From: Sordaria brevicollis
Taxonomy: Eukaryota > Ascomycota > Sordariomycetes > Sordariales > Sordariaceae
NCBI GenBank assembly: GCA_033439795.1
Contig: JAUTDP010000002.1
Location: 4,402,001-4,466,000, forward strand
DNA length: 64,000 nt
Direction of reading: 5' to 3'
Of the stretch, positions 23,417 to 35,808 are shown one piece after another. The position numbers and the translations under genes were made by a program. The notes under the pieces are model-generated. The model searched no databases and was not told where the DNA came from. It worked only from the letters and a program-made list of their open reading frames with translations. How positions within the stretch are numbered: position 1 is the first letter of the stretch; the number at the start of each line of letters is the position of its first letter.

Positions 23417-24769
23417 GGCGGCTTTGTTGTAAGGGTATGAGATGGTGTTGGGAGTTTTTGAGAGAATTGGTGATGCGGTTCGGTGGTGAGTTAGTTGTGG
23501 AATACAACATCTGTTCCTATCGAAGCATGGTTCACGTTCTGATCGTGGTATATGCGGAAGATTATTGACTCAATGCATTTACCACAGACGAACATTCTGG
23601 TGGTCACCATCTTAAGGCTGATGACAGGAGAACTTGGGCTTTCCATGTCCTAATGATCGCCAACATTGCACCTCCCTAATCTCTCGGATGTGCTCGTCCA
23701 TCTCTCGTTATGAGAAGGAACATCATATCCAAGCACAGAAGAGGACCTCATCTGCAATTCCCCCATCTTTCAATTCGTCATCCCTTCCTCATTTCCCGAT
23801 TTTTCTTTAATTTCTCTTCAAATTTTCATCAACGGTACTTCGCATCCATCCGCCTCGACTTGAGATCTGCCCTATGTTCTCTTCTCCTTTGAAGTCCGAC
23901 GACATCATGTACTACCCACACCCGCCCTGCGCACAAACTCCAGGTGCATCAACCTGCAGTAGCCAAACGTGGGGGAATGAGGGGTTCGAGATGGTGAGGG
24001 TGTGAGGCTTTGAGGCTTCATAGGCCCATCGACCATATCCCAACCGCAGAGCGTCGGGAGTTGCCTTGCCCTACCCTCCTATACTCGTCAGCTAGGCTCA
24101 TTATTGGACTCCTAAGCTTCATACCCCAGCTTACCAAGCTCTATAGATGAATGGCTGATGCTCAACATACTCAGGATTACACAATGATATGACCACTGGA
24201 AGACCTCTTTCATCTCTTTGGCCGACAGGACCTATGTTTCTCACGTTTCAATCTATTCAATTCATTGGAATTACACAAGATGCAGTCACACGACATCTCA
24301 TCTTCAAACTATTTCACCTCGCATAGACCAGAGACCGCCATTCAGATCACTCCGTATTGACGCCGAGAGTATGGACGAGATGCGGCGTAAGCTCTATTCT
24401 CTCCACGTCAGGTCACTCACAACATGAACTTCCCTGATCGAGGTCAGTACCGCCTCATGTTGAGGGATGTGGTGATATTGTCGAGCGCCAGCTGAGATGC
24501 TGAAACGCGGGGGTAAAAGACAAGTGCCACAGATCACCACTTCTTGTGCTAGGCCATAGCTCAAACAAAGACGAGAGCTTATTGATGGTTATAAGCCCCT
24601 CTTCCCCTCAGTTGATGATGAAGGCCTGTTCTTTCTTCATGACTGATAAGGCTTGAAGAGTTGAGAAGACCAACAATTCTTGAACTTTGCAATTTCCAAC
24701 CCTTGACCTTCTCAAGAACCTACTCATAATCAATCACTTCACCTCCACCCACCACTTACCACCACCACC
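23417..24769. other. Intergenic, nothing recognised
   Basis: About 1.35 kb between two plus-strand genes. Only short frames are present. A pyrimidine-rich leader (24700-24769) precedes the dehydrogenase start. Confidence 0.4.
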
Positions 24770-26738
24770 ATGTCCCCCTCAGCAATCACCCCTCCTCCCT
24801 CCTCCCCTACCACTTCTTCGCCCACCTTCAAAATCCTCATCCCCGAACCTCTCTCCGAAGAAGGCCTCACCCTCCTCCGCTCCTCCACCCACGAAGTAAC
24901 CTACCACCCCAAAACCACTCCCGAAACCCTCGCCTCCCTCCTCCCCTCCTACCACGCCCTAATCATCCGCTCCGAAACAAAAGTCACCGCCTCCTTACTC
25001 TCCCCCGACATCTCCCCCAACCTGCGCGTCATCGCCCGCGCAGGCGTTGGCGTGGACAACATCAATGTCGAAGCCGCTACCAAGCGCGGGATAATCGTTG
25101 TTAACTCCCCTCATGGCAACATTGCTGCTGCGGCTGAGCATACCATTGCTTTGTTGCTTGCAACGGCCAGGAATGTTGGAAGGGCTGATGCCGGGATGAA
25201 GACGGGGAAATGGGAGAGGAGTAAATTAGTTGGTGTCGAAGTCGGCGGAAAAACGCTGGGGATCATCGGGCTGGGTAAAGTAGGTATGAAAGTCGCTAGG
25301 ATGGCTACGGGGCTGGGGATGAAAGTTTTGGGATTAGATCCGTATGCAAGTCCTGAGATTGCGAGGAGTGCGGGTGTGAAGCTTATCGGTGGTGGTGGAA
25401 TGGAGGAGTTGTTAAAGGAAGTAGATTTCTTGACGGTGCATACGCCATTACTGGCTAGCACGGCGGATATGATTGGGGAGAAGGAGTTGAGGTTAATGAA
25501 GAGGACGGCGAGGGTGTTGAATGTGGCGAGGGGTGGGGTGTATAATGAGGCTGCGCTGTTGAAGGCATTGGAGGAGGGGTGGATTGCAGGGGCGGGGATT
25601 GATGTGTATACGCAGGAGCCGGTCAAGTTTGATGAAGAGTCGACGGCGGCGAGACTGGCGAGACATCCCAAGGTGGTGGCGACGCCGCATTTGGGAGCGA
25701 GCACGGTTGAGGCGCAGGAGAATGTGTCGATGGATGTGTGTACCCAAGTCCTGGAGATTTTGAGGGGCGGGATGCCGACGGCGGCGGTGAATGCGCCGTT
25801 GATTTTGCCTGAGGAGTATAGGCGGTTGGAGCCCTTCGTAAAATTGTGCGTGTTTCCCGTTTGTTGTGTCCCATTCGTCTTCTCTCCACGACATCCCATC
25901 CGTCTCTCCCTGTTTCTTTCCTTCCTAAATCTTCTCCCGATCCTCTCAACCGTTACTAACCGTCAAACGCAGAATCGAACGCATGGCCTCCCTCTACACC
26001 CAACACTTCGCCCGCAAGAAACCTAACCGACTCGGCGGCCGCCGCTTCGAACTAACCTACCACGGCGCCCTCGCATCCGTCCCCCCCCCCTCCACCCGTC
26101 CCCTAACCGCTGCCTTGATCAAAGGTCTCCTTTCGTCAATCTCCTCCCACGCCGGCCGCGACGTCAACATCGTCAACGCGTCCCTCATCGCTCGCGAACG
26201 AGGGATCGCCATCGATGAGAAGTTTGTTCGCGATAACGATACCACCACCTCTACTTCGGGATCAGGTGGGGAAGGGGGGCAGGTTACGCTTCGCAGCCTC
26301 CTTACATCTAAGGAGGGAAATGAAGATGAGCAGGAGCAGGAGCAGGTAATCGAGGGGGTGGTTACAAGTAACGACATATTTATTTCCAAGCTTGACCGCT
26401 TCGCAGGCGCCAACTTCCAGCCTGAGGGCACGCTCCTGGTGCTGAGGAACTATGATCGCCCGGGAAAGATTGGGGGTGTCGGGATGGTGGTGGGGAGGCA
26501 TGGGATTAATATTCGGTTTATGCAGGTTGCTGGGCTGAGTAATAGTGGTGGTGGTGGTGGTGGTGGTGGGGGGACGAAGCGAAGGGAGGGGGAGGAGGTG
26601 AGGGAAAAGGGGAAGGGAGAGGAAGACAGTAAAGAGGCGTTGATGATACTGGGTGTTGAGGGAGATGTTACGGAGGAGGTGGTCAGGGAGTTAACAAGCC
26701 AGGAGGGGATTTTGGATGTTAGTTTGGTTAGGCTTTGA
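24770..26738 (+). CDS. D-3-phosphoglycerate dehydrogenase
   Basis: First step of serine synthesis: oxidises 3-phosphoglycerate to 3-phosphohydroxypyruvate with NAD+ in the cytosol. Two exons, 24770-25845 and 25973-26738, intron 127 bp (GTGCGT...CGCAG), giving 613 residues. The substrate domain starts with 'FKILIPEPLSEEGL'; 'VIARAGVGVDNINVEAAT' leads into the NAD domain, whose Rossmann loop is 'GKTLGIIGLGKVGMKVARMA'. The catalytic Arg is in 'VLNVARGGVYNE', the Glu is near 'GAGIDVYTQEP', and the His is in 'VVATPHLGASTVEAQENVS'. The C-terminal half has the intervening (ASB-type) domain and an ACT-like domain ('LLVLRNYDRPGKIGGVGMVV'), the usual site of serine feedback in long forms. Two low-complexity inserts (Glu/Gln and poly-Gly/Glu) interrupt these. 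Start ATG follows a CCACC-rich leader. Confidence 0.95.
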
Positions 26739-27854
26739 GCGCTGTGATGAAGAAGGGGAAATGGCGGCAATGGCTGAGGGTCGGAGGTTGTGTTGGATTC
26801 TTGGGGTTTGTTATGACTGTATATGCATGATGAAGATCAATGATATCTAACTTTTCTTGGATCAATACAAAGTTGTTGATGTTGCGGGATTCTATGAAAG
26901 AAACTATTGTCATCTCGCCAGGACATTACAGATACTAACTATGAAGACATTGGATGAAGGGAGAAAGTACCTAGCGGGTGAAGGCCGCTCTCCTACGTGA
27001 CCTGACTGTAAGTGAGTACTGGTAGACCTTTCTGGAATCTTGTAACTCGATGTATCTCACGAAGGTAACCGGACCAAGACATAACATGTCAGCGAAAAAG
27101 GCAGGTCTGAAGCACTTCAGTTGAGGTCTCTCAAGAACCAATGCTATTCTACCGTACAACAACGGAGACCTCTGTTGTCTCCTTGCCTTCTTCGCATGGG
27201 TCTCGGAAGTATAGCTCATCCACCAAGAAGAAACCACATCACCAAGCGGGGGGGATGGTAAGACATAAATAGTAAGTGGTTGGGTCAAGCGGTTGGTTAG
27301 GTCAACTTTCTTCGAAGTAACAGGAAGTGATGCTCGGCATTTGAGAAGAGTATACGATCATTGGTAGGTAAATGTCTACCGGTGGCATCACGCTGGACAA
27401 TTGGCGATGGTTTTGTAAACATTTGCATATTTTTTGCTTTGGTTTTTTGGTATTTGTTGTGAAAAGCCTCCTTCAAATGGTGACCCGGACGTGCAAATCC
27501 GCAATATGCTGAACGTGCTGATGTAATCCATCTTCGGCCTCGTCACCGTCCCCATGCGTCCTGTCTGCCCAATCCAACTCCCGGTCCTATCCCCCGGTGT
27601 CATCTCCCCGTGCCATGTCCCGTTTCCAGCTCTCTCGTTCCTGTTCCCAGCTCCCATTCAGATCTCCCGGTGCCATATCCTGTTCCCCATTAACACCCTC
27701 GTCCTTGCCCTTTACCATACTCATCACCTTTCCATCGTCCCCTTCGGTTCCCTCATCCCAAGCTCATACACTGCCTTTGCTTTTAACCCCCCCAACACCT
27801 TAATCTTCCCGATTTACTTCCCAGCCCAACCGGCTCGCTTCCTACTGCCCCAAT
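26739..27854. other. Intergenic, nothing recognised
   Basis: Between convergent genes. The stretch 27540-27850 is C-rich with repeated CCCGGT-like phrases in the plus strand but no supportable frame. Confidence 0.4.
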
Positions 27855-28115
27855 TCACTGCTTCTGCCCCCCAGCCGCAGCATCATTAACAACCCAGGGC
27901 ACATACTTCTTCTCCTTCAGATACGGGTCGTCCTTCCTCCCCTCCGGGTTCGGTTCCGACGCTCTCGAGGCACAATCTTCGCAAGCCTCCGTTACGCTGA
28001 ACAGCGACTGCTCCCCGCCCGCGCCGTAGCATTTGGTGCCGAAGTCGGCGCAGGGGTCGTACCGGTAGAAACCCTTGTGCCCGCAGGCGTAGAGGCAGAA
28101 CCATTGTTTGCACAT
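27855..28115 (-). CDS. Small Cys-rich protein, family member A
   Basis: Single-exon frame of 86 residues, ATG at 28115. The sequence begins 'MCKQWFCLYACGHKGFYRY' and continues with a 'CADFGTKCYG' block, a 'CEDCASRA' knuckle, then 'PNPEGRKDDPYLKEKKYVPW'. The order Cys-Gly-His, Cys...Cys, CxxC, PNPxxR, DPYxK matches the proteins at 41.7 and 43.1 kb, so I place them in one family. There is no signal peptide. The Cys/His spacing could coordinate one or two zinc ions. This member is shorter than the others and lacks their lysine/glutamate-rich tail. Function unknown; the family is not one I can name. Confidence 0.7.
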   Translation of the reverse strand: MCKQWFCLYACGHKGFYRYDPCADFGTKCYGAGGEQSLFSVTEACEDCASRASEPNPEGRKDDPYLKEKKYVPWVVNDAAAGGQKQ

Positions 28116-31100
28116 CTTTGTGTGTATGGGGAAAAAAGCTGGGAGGGGTGGTTAGTGAGAATTTGAGAGGGAGGTTGTGACTGGGGGGTTTTGGGAAGGT
28201 GGGAGAGGATGGGGAGAGGGAGGGGGAGGGGAGGGTGGTATATATGGATAGGTGTGTGGTGGGAAGTGGTGAAGTGGGGAGGATGAAGGGGTTATTGTCA
28301 GGGACTGGTAGATGATGCATTCCATTGCCTCCTTCCTTTTCCAAGTCTTCTTGATGGGTCAAGACGCATCGGAAAGAAGAAGCATCTCAAGTGATCCTTC
28401 AAATTGAGGACTTGCGTGGCCATATGGCCATGTCTTTCTCTGTGTCATGAGTGTAGAAGGTGTTTCGGTGATTCAAGGGGGTAGCCAAGTGAGTGATATG
28501 AATGTGAATCCTGTCATTGAACGCCGTGTTTGGTGCAAGCAAGGAATGGGTCATCTCTAGAAGGAATCCTCGAGTGCTATACCCGAGTGGAAGGTGACCA
28601 GTAACAACTTACAAGTATTATTCGATGAAGAATTCGGGGAGCACCACACGTGGGATAGGTAACCGCTGATCTCGGACGCGGCTCAAGCACACTACTCGGA
28701 TGGACAAATGTCTTGCTGTCAAGCCCAGCCGATAGATAGACAAATAGTCTCGTCGTACGACCGTTTGAACAAGAACGTTCCTCGTTCGCCTTCTGGTTCT
28801 GATAAACCACTCAGGAGAATAAAGCTTCCGAAGCCAGGGTTGGTCTTGTTCTTCTCAAACGTGAGTTATGTTGTGGTCGTCGTCGGTGAAGATTCCGTAA
28901 GAGCCGAGTTAAAAAGGTGGCGAAATGCTGAGGTCCGGTATGTGGAAACGGTGGATAACGTGAAACCGTTGTTCTTGGAGTCGTGACTTTGAGGTAATAA
29001 GAGGCGGTGATGAGGATACGGGATGATGAGATGATAGGTAGGTAGTTGCCAGCTGGATTGGATGATGGTCGAGAACACTACTCCGGTTGACCACTCGAGG
29101 AACAAGACTGTCTGGTAACAGCAAAAAGATGTTCGACGGCGTCAATTACCCGTTCGGTCAAGGAGTTGTAGAAAGAGACATTGCCTCTGTAACGACGACA
29201 GTTTGTGAGGCTGCGTGTGGCAGTTTTGATGGCTTGTCTTTCTTTTTTCAAGACAAGGCGGGTAGGGATGGGATGGAGGGAAAAGTGGAGAGAGGAGGGA
29301 AGGAAAAGGGGATAGGATAGAACAAACAAGGTCTCTTGATGACTCGGATGGGGGTTTATTAAACCTTTTATTGTGATGTGCAAGGGTAAAGCTGGTTTCT
29401 CGCTGGTGGGAACACGAACGTCCTGTCGTGAGACGCTGGATTAGGTTGGTTGAGGTTGGAGGTATTTATTGGGATTGACTTGACTTGTGTCGAGGCTCCG
29501 GCCTTACAAGCAGGTATGCATACGTCTTCGGAGATAGGCTTGACAGGGAATTTATAAAAAGGCGACCGGCAGTTTCTGTTTCACACTGCTGAGAAAAGGT
29601 AAAACCTTTTTTTTCTTTTTTTCTTGTCTTCTGCTCGTTTTCGTGGGAAGGGGGAGGTTTGACCGGCCAAGAATATGACAAGGCGGAGGGAGGAGTAGCT
29701 GCGGGCTTTTGAAGTCCCCGGTGGAGTTAGTCCAGACCTCACGCAGTCCTAACCGAGCTTGGAGGAATATCAGATGCTTTCCCCCGTGCAATACCGTGTG
29801 TGTCGTCATCCAGAGGGCATCTTTCTAGGTTCAACGGCCAATAGTTTGGGCAAGGTGGTCATTCTGTCAGAAACGAAGGCGTTCGGAAGCAGACCGTAAT
29901 CGTTCCCGAAGGTGCCAAACGTGCATGAGGGCAGCAGCCGACGCCAAAGTCCAACGTCCTCGGTGATCATTTTCAATAGTTCGTCGTCGGCACCGGGAAG
30001 AGAACTGAATGGACACCTGCAGAGCAGCTAGAGCGGGGGGCGAATCACTTGTTTGGAGCTTTGAACCTCGCAGTGGACGAACGGTACCGAACCGCTACCA
30101 AACCCGGGCGAGATATGGTTGTGTAGGATTGAGGAATTGGGCGCGGCCTGAGCTCCTTCCTCCCTGATTTGGCAAAGAATATAGTGGGTTACAATTAGTA
30201 ATATGGGGAAGCCAGGGGTAACCAAACAAAGAATTGGGGGGAGCACGGAGACTCTCAGAGACAGTGACCTCAAGTGTCTCTGTCTACGCGAAGCTGCGTT
30301 ATTCCGTCTCTTAAGACAATGTCCCAAGCGGTTCGGATAGGGCCAAGATATCGCGGGACAAGTACGAGTTTCATGGACATCCTGGGTCCTATCCTGTCTC
30401 GGACCCTTTTCACCGTTGACCCTGAACAGGAACAACCGTTGTCCGCATGCCTGATTGTCCAAGTTGCGTAACATGAAATTGGTAGCACTTGCATGTTTGA
30501 CATGTTTAGTAGCCACTAATTTTGGGAACCCGTTGATCAATTCAAGCTGAAGAACGGGGTGGTGGGGGTTAGTGCTCTGGGGGGTTGTACGTTGATGCTG
30601 CTGCAGTTCTGCTTGTCGTCGTCAGCTGCAGATGGCCGCTCGGCTGAGGCTCAAAAGAGGGGAAGAAACAAAGAGTCGGGTGCTGTGCATAGGACCCCAA
30701 CTGCGCGTGTGGCAAACCACAATTCCAGAATTTTCATGATCTTTGTGCTTTGTGATGAATTGACTGAGGACTCCGAAAAGAGAAAGCTATTCGTCAGGTG
30801 GAGTTGGCGGTGTAAGCCTGTTTCTGAGCAACACTCAACAAGGCAGCCAGTCAATGCCTTCTATAAGCGAAGTATCATGAAAGAGGCTCAGTGCTTCATC
30901 CTTGTGTCGTTCGAGATATCATCATGTTTTTATTACCGGCTCAAGTGCTCACATTTTGGCGATGTGATGTCGTGCATGGCGTATTCGTAGTTGTGGATTT
31001 GTGCGACGATTGTCGTCGGTTATCCGAACTCGAGCTGTAAGCAGACCGATTAGGAAATCAGGTCGTGAATTCAAGGTTCATTCGGGAGTTTCCGTTGCGG

Positions 31101-31827
31101 CACATCACCGAGAAGTTGGTATAATCCTGGTGGGTGAGCAATGAAGGTTGTTGGAAGTTGGGAAATTGAATGACATTGTCCATTGGCGCCAGGACTCTGA
31201 GGGGCTTGCGATTCGTTATCGATATGCACAGTGTAATGTGATGCTGATGCCGCACTGACATGGACGGTTGTTCGTCCCCCTTTTCCCACGTTCTCAGGGG
31301 TAACAACAATACGACACTCAATCTTTCTCTTTGCATCATCTGAAGAGCGAATTCCGGATAGTGTGTAATCCCACCTCTATGAACTCACTGAGTCGAACCG
31401 GCGAGACCTCCGTTGTGTGACCATTGGGGCATTCTGCAGGGTTCCAGCCCACCACTTGGTAACTCGGTATCACTGCATCGGATTGGTACCCTGCTCCCAA
31501 ATCAAGATTCGAGACTGCGCTGCCCTACAGATACGTGCGACAGCAACTCTTGAGGTTCCGGAATCGGATATGGTACACGCAGATATTATCGACTGCCGGG
31601 ATCCGAAACTGGTAGATGCTGATTCAGGTTGTGCAACGCCATGTCTGATGAGAGAGCGTGGTTCACATGAGGGACTGCTGCTCAGGAATAAACTTGGCCA
31701 CTTTAGCCATTGGGTGTGAGGAGATATGTACGTGTATCCTAAACTCCTCGGGTATATCTATGCGCCAAACTTTTTGTGCGATAATGTTACAGGAATGTTA
31801 CACGATATATCATTGTGCTTGTGCTGC
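28116..31827. other. Long gene-poor interval
   Basis: About 3.7 kb with no gene I can support. Frames of 60-170 codons occur on both strands but lack plausible starts or hydrophobic/charged pattern. The 28140-28290 stretch is G-rich. The region is not AT-rich and shows no RIP-like composition. It might hold a non-coding RNA or a poorly conserved gene that I cannot see. Confidence 0.35.
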
Positions 31828-33396
31828 TTATTTGGGGGCCTGGGTCTTGGCCAGCTGAGCCAGTCTCCTGTTGACCATGGCCAAGGTAGCCTTGGGAACC
31901 CGAAGGCGCTGGCCAGCAACGAGAACTCCGGTCAACAAGGCAAGAGCACCGGCCTGGTGGGCGGCAGCCAGGGGAATTGGAACCATGTAGATGAGGGTGC
32001 TAATGCCGAGAGCAACCTGCAGGGAGACGAGGTGGAGAAGACCGGTGATGCCCTTCTTAGCAGCAGGAGGAAGGACAGCCTTGACCTTGCCAGAACGGCT
32101 ATAGGCAACCAGGGCGCAGACAGCAGTGAAGGTGCTGATGGCCAGGATACGGTGGTCAAGCTGGACGAGCGAGGGGTTCTCGAGCATGTTGCGCCAGACC
32201 AAGTCAGAGCCATCCTCGTGACGGGAGTAGAACTTGTCCAAGAGCTCGGACTTGGGAGGAGCGAGGCCGTTGCCCATCATAGGGAACTCGTTGTAGATGA
32301 GACCAGCGTCGAGACCGGCAACAAACGCACCCGAGAGGACAGTGGTGAAGATGAGAACGGTGAGAGCAGCAACGGAACCGCGGAGGACTCTGAGGGCAGG
32401 CGACTGGAGAGCAGTAAAGTTCTTGATAGCCTGCTCAGGGAACTTGATGGCCTTGTGGGTGCGGAGAATGCTGAGGCCAGCAAGAAGCATCCAGGAGTAG
32501 CAGACAAAGGCGGTAGAAAGATGGGCGGCGAGACGGTACTGGCTGACGCGCGGGTGGGAGCCGGGAGCAAAGAGGTCATCCTTGAGACCAGACTTGACCA
32601 TCCACCAACCGATGAAGCCTTGGAAGCCGATGAGAGCCGAGATGCCAACAAGAGTTCCAGCCATGCGAGGGGTGACGCGGCGACGAGCAATGAAGTAGAT
32701 GGTGGGGAGGACGAAGGACATGCCGATGAAACGTCCCCAGAGACGATGGGCCCATTCCATGAAGTAGATCTGCTTAAACTCGTCGAGGGTCATGGACGAG
32801 TTGAGCATTTTGAACTCGGGGGAGGCGCGGTACTTGTCATACTCTGACTGCCATTCCTCGGGGGAGCCAGGCCAGAGAGAGCCGGTGACAGGTCTCCATT
32901 CCGTGATACTCAGGCTGTGGAACGTGTTAGTGATTATGTGAGGGTCTGAGAGCTGAATATGAGATTTCGGGGTCACCTACCCAGATTCGGTCAAGCGAGT
33001 CAGACCACCAAAGATGACGATACCAAAGACAGAGGCAGCGCTGGCAAGGAGCCAGTATGCGACAGATTTCGAGCTGATTTCCGGGAAGCTGGACTTTTTC
33101 TCAGACTTGTCAGACTGATCAGACGAGGACGATGACGAGACGGGCTTGGCAATATCGGTAGCAAGCTTGCTGAGGGGAGATTCTTGGACGGTCTTCTGGG
33201 TAGCATAGTTCCGGCGAGACTGAGTGAGACGGGCCTGGTTGACAAGCTTCAAGATGGAGGATGAAGATGAAGCAGCCGGAGTGACAAAGTGTTGCTGAGC
33301 ATAAGAGACATTGAGGGCAGCAGCTCTAGCGCAGAAAATGGAGGGCCTAGACAGCTGGATAGCTGCCCGGCGCAACCCAAGCTGGAAAAAGGCCAT
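31828..33396 (-). CDS. cox15: COX15, heme A synthase of mitochondrial inner membrane
   Basis: Oxidises the C8 methyl of heme O to formyl, making heme A for cytochrome c oxidase. Two exons, 33396-32981 and 32914-31828, intron 66 bp (GTAGGT...CACAG), giving 500 residues, typical for fungal Cox15. The N-terminal 100 residues are Arg/Ser/Ala-rich with no acidic start ('MAFFQLGLRRAAIQLSRPS'), a mitochondrial presequence. 'FGIVIFGGLTRLTESGLSIT' leads into the family signature 'EWRPVTGSLWPGSPEEW'. The four conserved heme-binding histidines are visible in 'MEWAHRLWGRFIG', 'YRLAAHLSTAF', 'VQLDHRILAIS' and 'PLAAAHQAGALALL', each in or near a membrane segment. I chose ATG 33396 rather than the upstream non-ATG extension. 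Confidence 0.96.
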
Positions 33397-34084
33397 GATG
33401 ACCAAGTTGAGCCGACAATGGCAAACCAAAAAATGAGCTTGTCGTCGGACGGACTCACCTTACTATTTTGAAAGTGAAGTCGATCTCCCGGAGTCCCGGT
33501 GGAGTGTTGAACTCACGTATTCAGGTACCGGGGCTCGGGACGGGATGAACTGCGCTGCCTGCCGGGTGCGCCGACCAATCGATTACCAAGCAAAAATCAG
33601 CCCACCTTCTGCAGTCGCACCACTTGGCCCAAGCTCTCCTTGTTACGTAATATTACGAAACAGCCTGTTATCAAAATGAGCGTAACTTACAGTTGAAGGT
33701 ATTCACGCGTAATCTTCGCGACTCCAAGTCTGCAACAACGAACACTCAACTGCAGTGTGCAACCTCGACGACAACTCGCACTTTCCTCCTTGCCGACCTC
33801 CGAGACCGCGACTTCCACTTCATGGCATGAAAACTCTGCAATTGCCAGTTTCATCTCTTCAACTTTTAGCACTGGAAGGGCAGGCACTATCGCACAACCG
33901 TAGAGTGTTCTTCCACGCCATTCTGTCAATTCTAGTTTTTCCCCTCTTCTCCCACCTCATTGCCTTGATCGGAATCCCGAGTGCCTATGCTTCAGCTGGG
34001 AATAACTTCATTTTTAACAAATCTATATCCGGTTTTTCACACACATACTATCATTTACAATTTGGCTTTCTCCCTTATTCCATG
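33397..34084. other. Intergenic, nothing recognised
   Basis: Promoter region of cox15 and 3' flank of the cation transporter. No gene seen. Confidence 0.4.
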
Positions 34085-35808
34085 TCATTCCCCGACTGAC
34101 GCATTGGCCTCTCCCTGCTCCATGGCCGGCTTCCTGAACAAGAGAATGTCCTTGAGGCTCCTCTTGGGCGACGGCTTCTCATACAACGGCTTGTGTTCTT
34201 CGTGGACACAGTGAGCATGTTCATAGTCGACATGGACAAATGCTCTCTCGACCAGTGCCAACCCCTCGAGCTTCCGCTGCAGTGTTTGTCCGACATCATG
34301 GGAAATTTTCAGGGGAGTGTCCTCGTCCATGACAATGTCCAGTTCGACATAGTAGTGCTGTCCAGCATGGTAGGCCCGGCACTATCCCGTTGTTAGCATT
34401 GACTACATTCACCAGGGGGGGGGGGGGGGGGGGCGGGCACTCCAAGGCTACTACTACTTACCGTGTCTACCTTGACGATCCTGTCGTCATGTGTCATGGT
34501 CATGTAGATGAGCTTCGCAAGAAACTCCTTGGGCGCCGACTTGCCAACCAGGAGCCACACATGCTCAAAGGCATTCGAAGCCCACGAAAACAAAATGATA
34601 AGAGCAATCAGAATGGCTCCAACCGGGTCGAGATACCACACAAACTTGTCGCCAACAATGGACATGACCAGTCCAAAAATGTTGACCACAATGTCATTTC
34701 GGTGGTCGATGAAGAAGACGTGGACTGTCGGGAACCTCCGGTAGTGGAGGCAGTAGAACATCAAGCTGCCCTTGGCAAAGACTATCATCATTGTTAGTGT
34801 TCTGGCCCCTCTCACTCTTGATATGCGTACAAGTAATCGAAAATACTGACTGGCAACACCAACAAAGACGAGTGGAATGATGTGGAGTCCTTCAGCTTCG
34901 TGCTCTCCCCCCGATCCCAAGTTACGCGCAGATTCAATCTATCAACAGTCAACAGCCATACAAAACAGTTACAGGGCAGGCCAAACTCACGAGAAGTTGA
35001 ATCGAGACGGTGGTCATAAGTGCGCAGAACAGGATGATACCGAGTGTCTCAATCCTTTTTCGTCCCTGTACAAGTACTTGGTGAGCTTCCCGACTTTCTG
35101 TGGATCCATGCTGATCACTTACCACTGGGTACTTGTAGATGCTCGGTCGGGCCGCAAGTCTGGATGTGATGAGCATCACAAAGGACGAAACGAGATCCAT
35201 AAACGCGTCCGCCGCAGTCGCAAACAGCTAAACACATATTAGCAACAGCGACCATGGGCACCCGGCAAAGGAGACATACCGCAAGCGATCCAGTCGATAT
35301 GGCAGCATACATCTGGATGACAAAGAGGCAAAAGTTGACAATGAACGATGCGTTCACCGCAAACTTAATCTTTGGCTTATACCGCGCATCTTCCTCCAGC
35401 GTGTTACGCTCTTCATCTTCAGCTCCCAAGAACTGGTCGATCAGCTTGTTTTGTCGGCTGTAATACTTCTTGAGCTTTCTCTTGTTCCCCTCCGGATGGT
35501 CAAGTTTCATCTGCTTTTTGCTAATGTTCTCTCGCCGGTGACGGCCAAAGTCCATCGGATCCGCCGGGTCGAAGCCAGATGTCGTGGTATCCTGCCGGAC
35601 AGGCAGCGTCGAGGTTACCCCCTGGTCCTTGGTGTTGTCTTGGGAAACATCAGACTTGCCCAGCACCAAAGGGCCCGTCGCAGCCGGTGCGACTGGGGTG
35701 CCTTGTGCAGAAGGAACTGTCATCTAGTGTCAGTGTCTTGAACGACCACCAAGCAAGTGTCGACATACCTGGCGCCTGTTGAGGGCCCGAAGATTCGGTG
35801 TCGATCAT
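34085..35808 (-). CDS. Cation diffusion facilitator, Mn/Fe-type (DxxxD)
   Basis: Proton-coupled divalent-metal exporter of the CDF family. Seven exons: 35808-35769, 35716-35280, 35227-35123, 35065-34991, 34938-34851, 34781-34462 and 34381-34085, giving 453 residues. All junctions keep frame; intron 5 has the less usual donor GTCAGT, and intron 1 uses the second of two nearby acceptors. The N-terminal 110 residues are hydrophilic. Helix 2 carries 'TAADAFMDL' and helix 5 'FIDHRNDIVVN'; both are DxxxD metal sites, as in manganese-type CDFs, unlike the HxxxD of zinc types. The C-terminal cytosolic domain runs from 'IVKVDTCRAYHAGQHYYVEL' to 'EGLALVERAFVHVDYEHAH'. Intron 6 contains 19 consecutive C (minus strand). 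Location might be vacuole, Golgi or mitochondria. Confidence 0.92.
34415..34433 (+). repeat. Poly-G tract (19 G) inside an intron
   Basis: Nineteen consecutive G on the plus strand, followed by CGGGC. It lies in intron 6 of the cation transporter, where the transcript therefore carries a run of 19 C. Length may vary between isolates or be an assembly artefact. Confidence 0.9.

Noticed and set aside
28577..30990. Several 70-170 codon frames in the gene-poor interval
   Set aside because: No convincing starts, no conserved motif and mixed composition; calling any would be guesswork.
31726..32847. 373-codon frame opposite cox15
   Set aside because: It is the antisense shadow of the conserved COX15 coding sequence.
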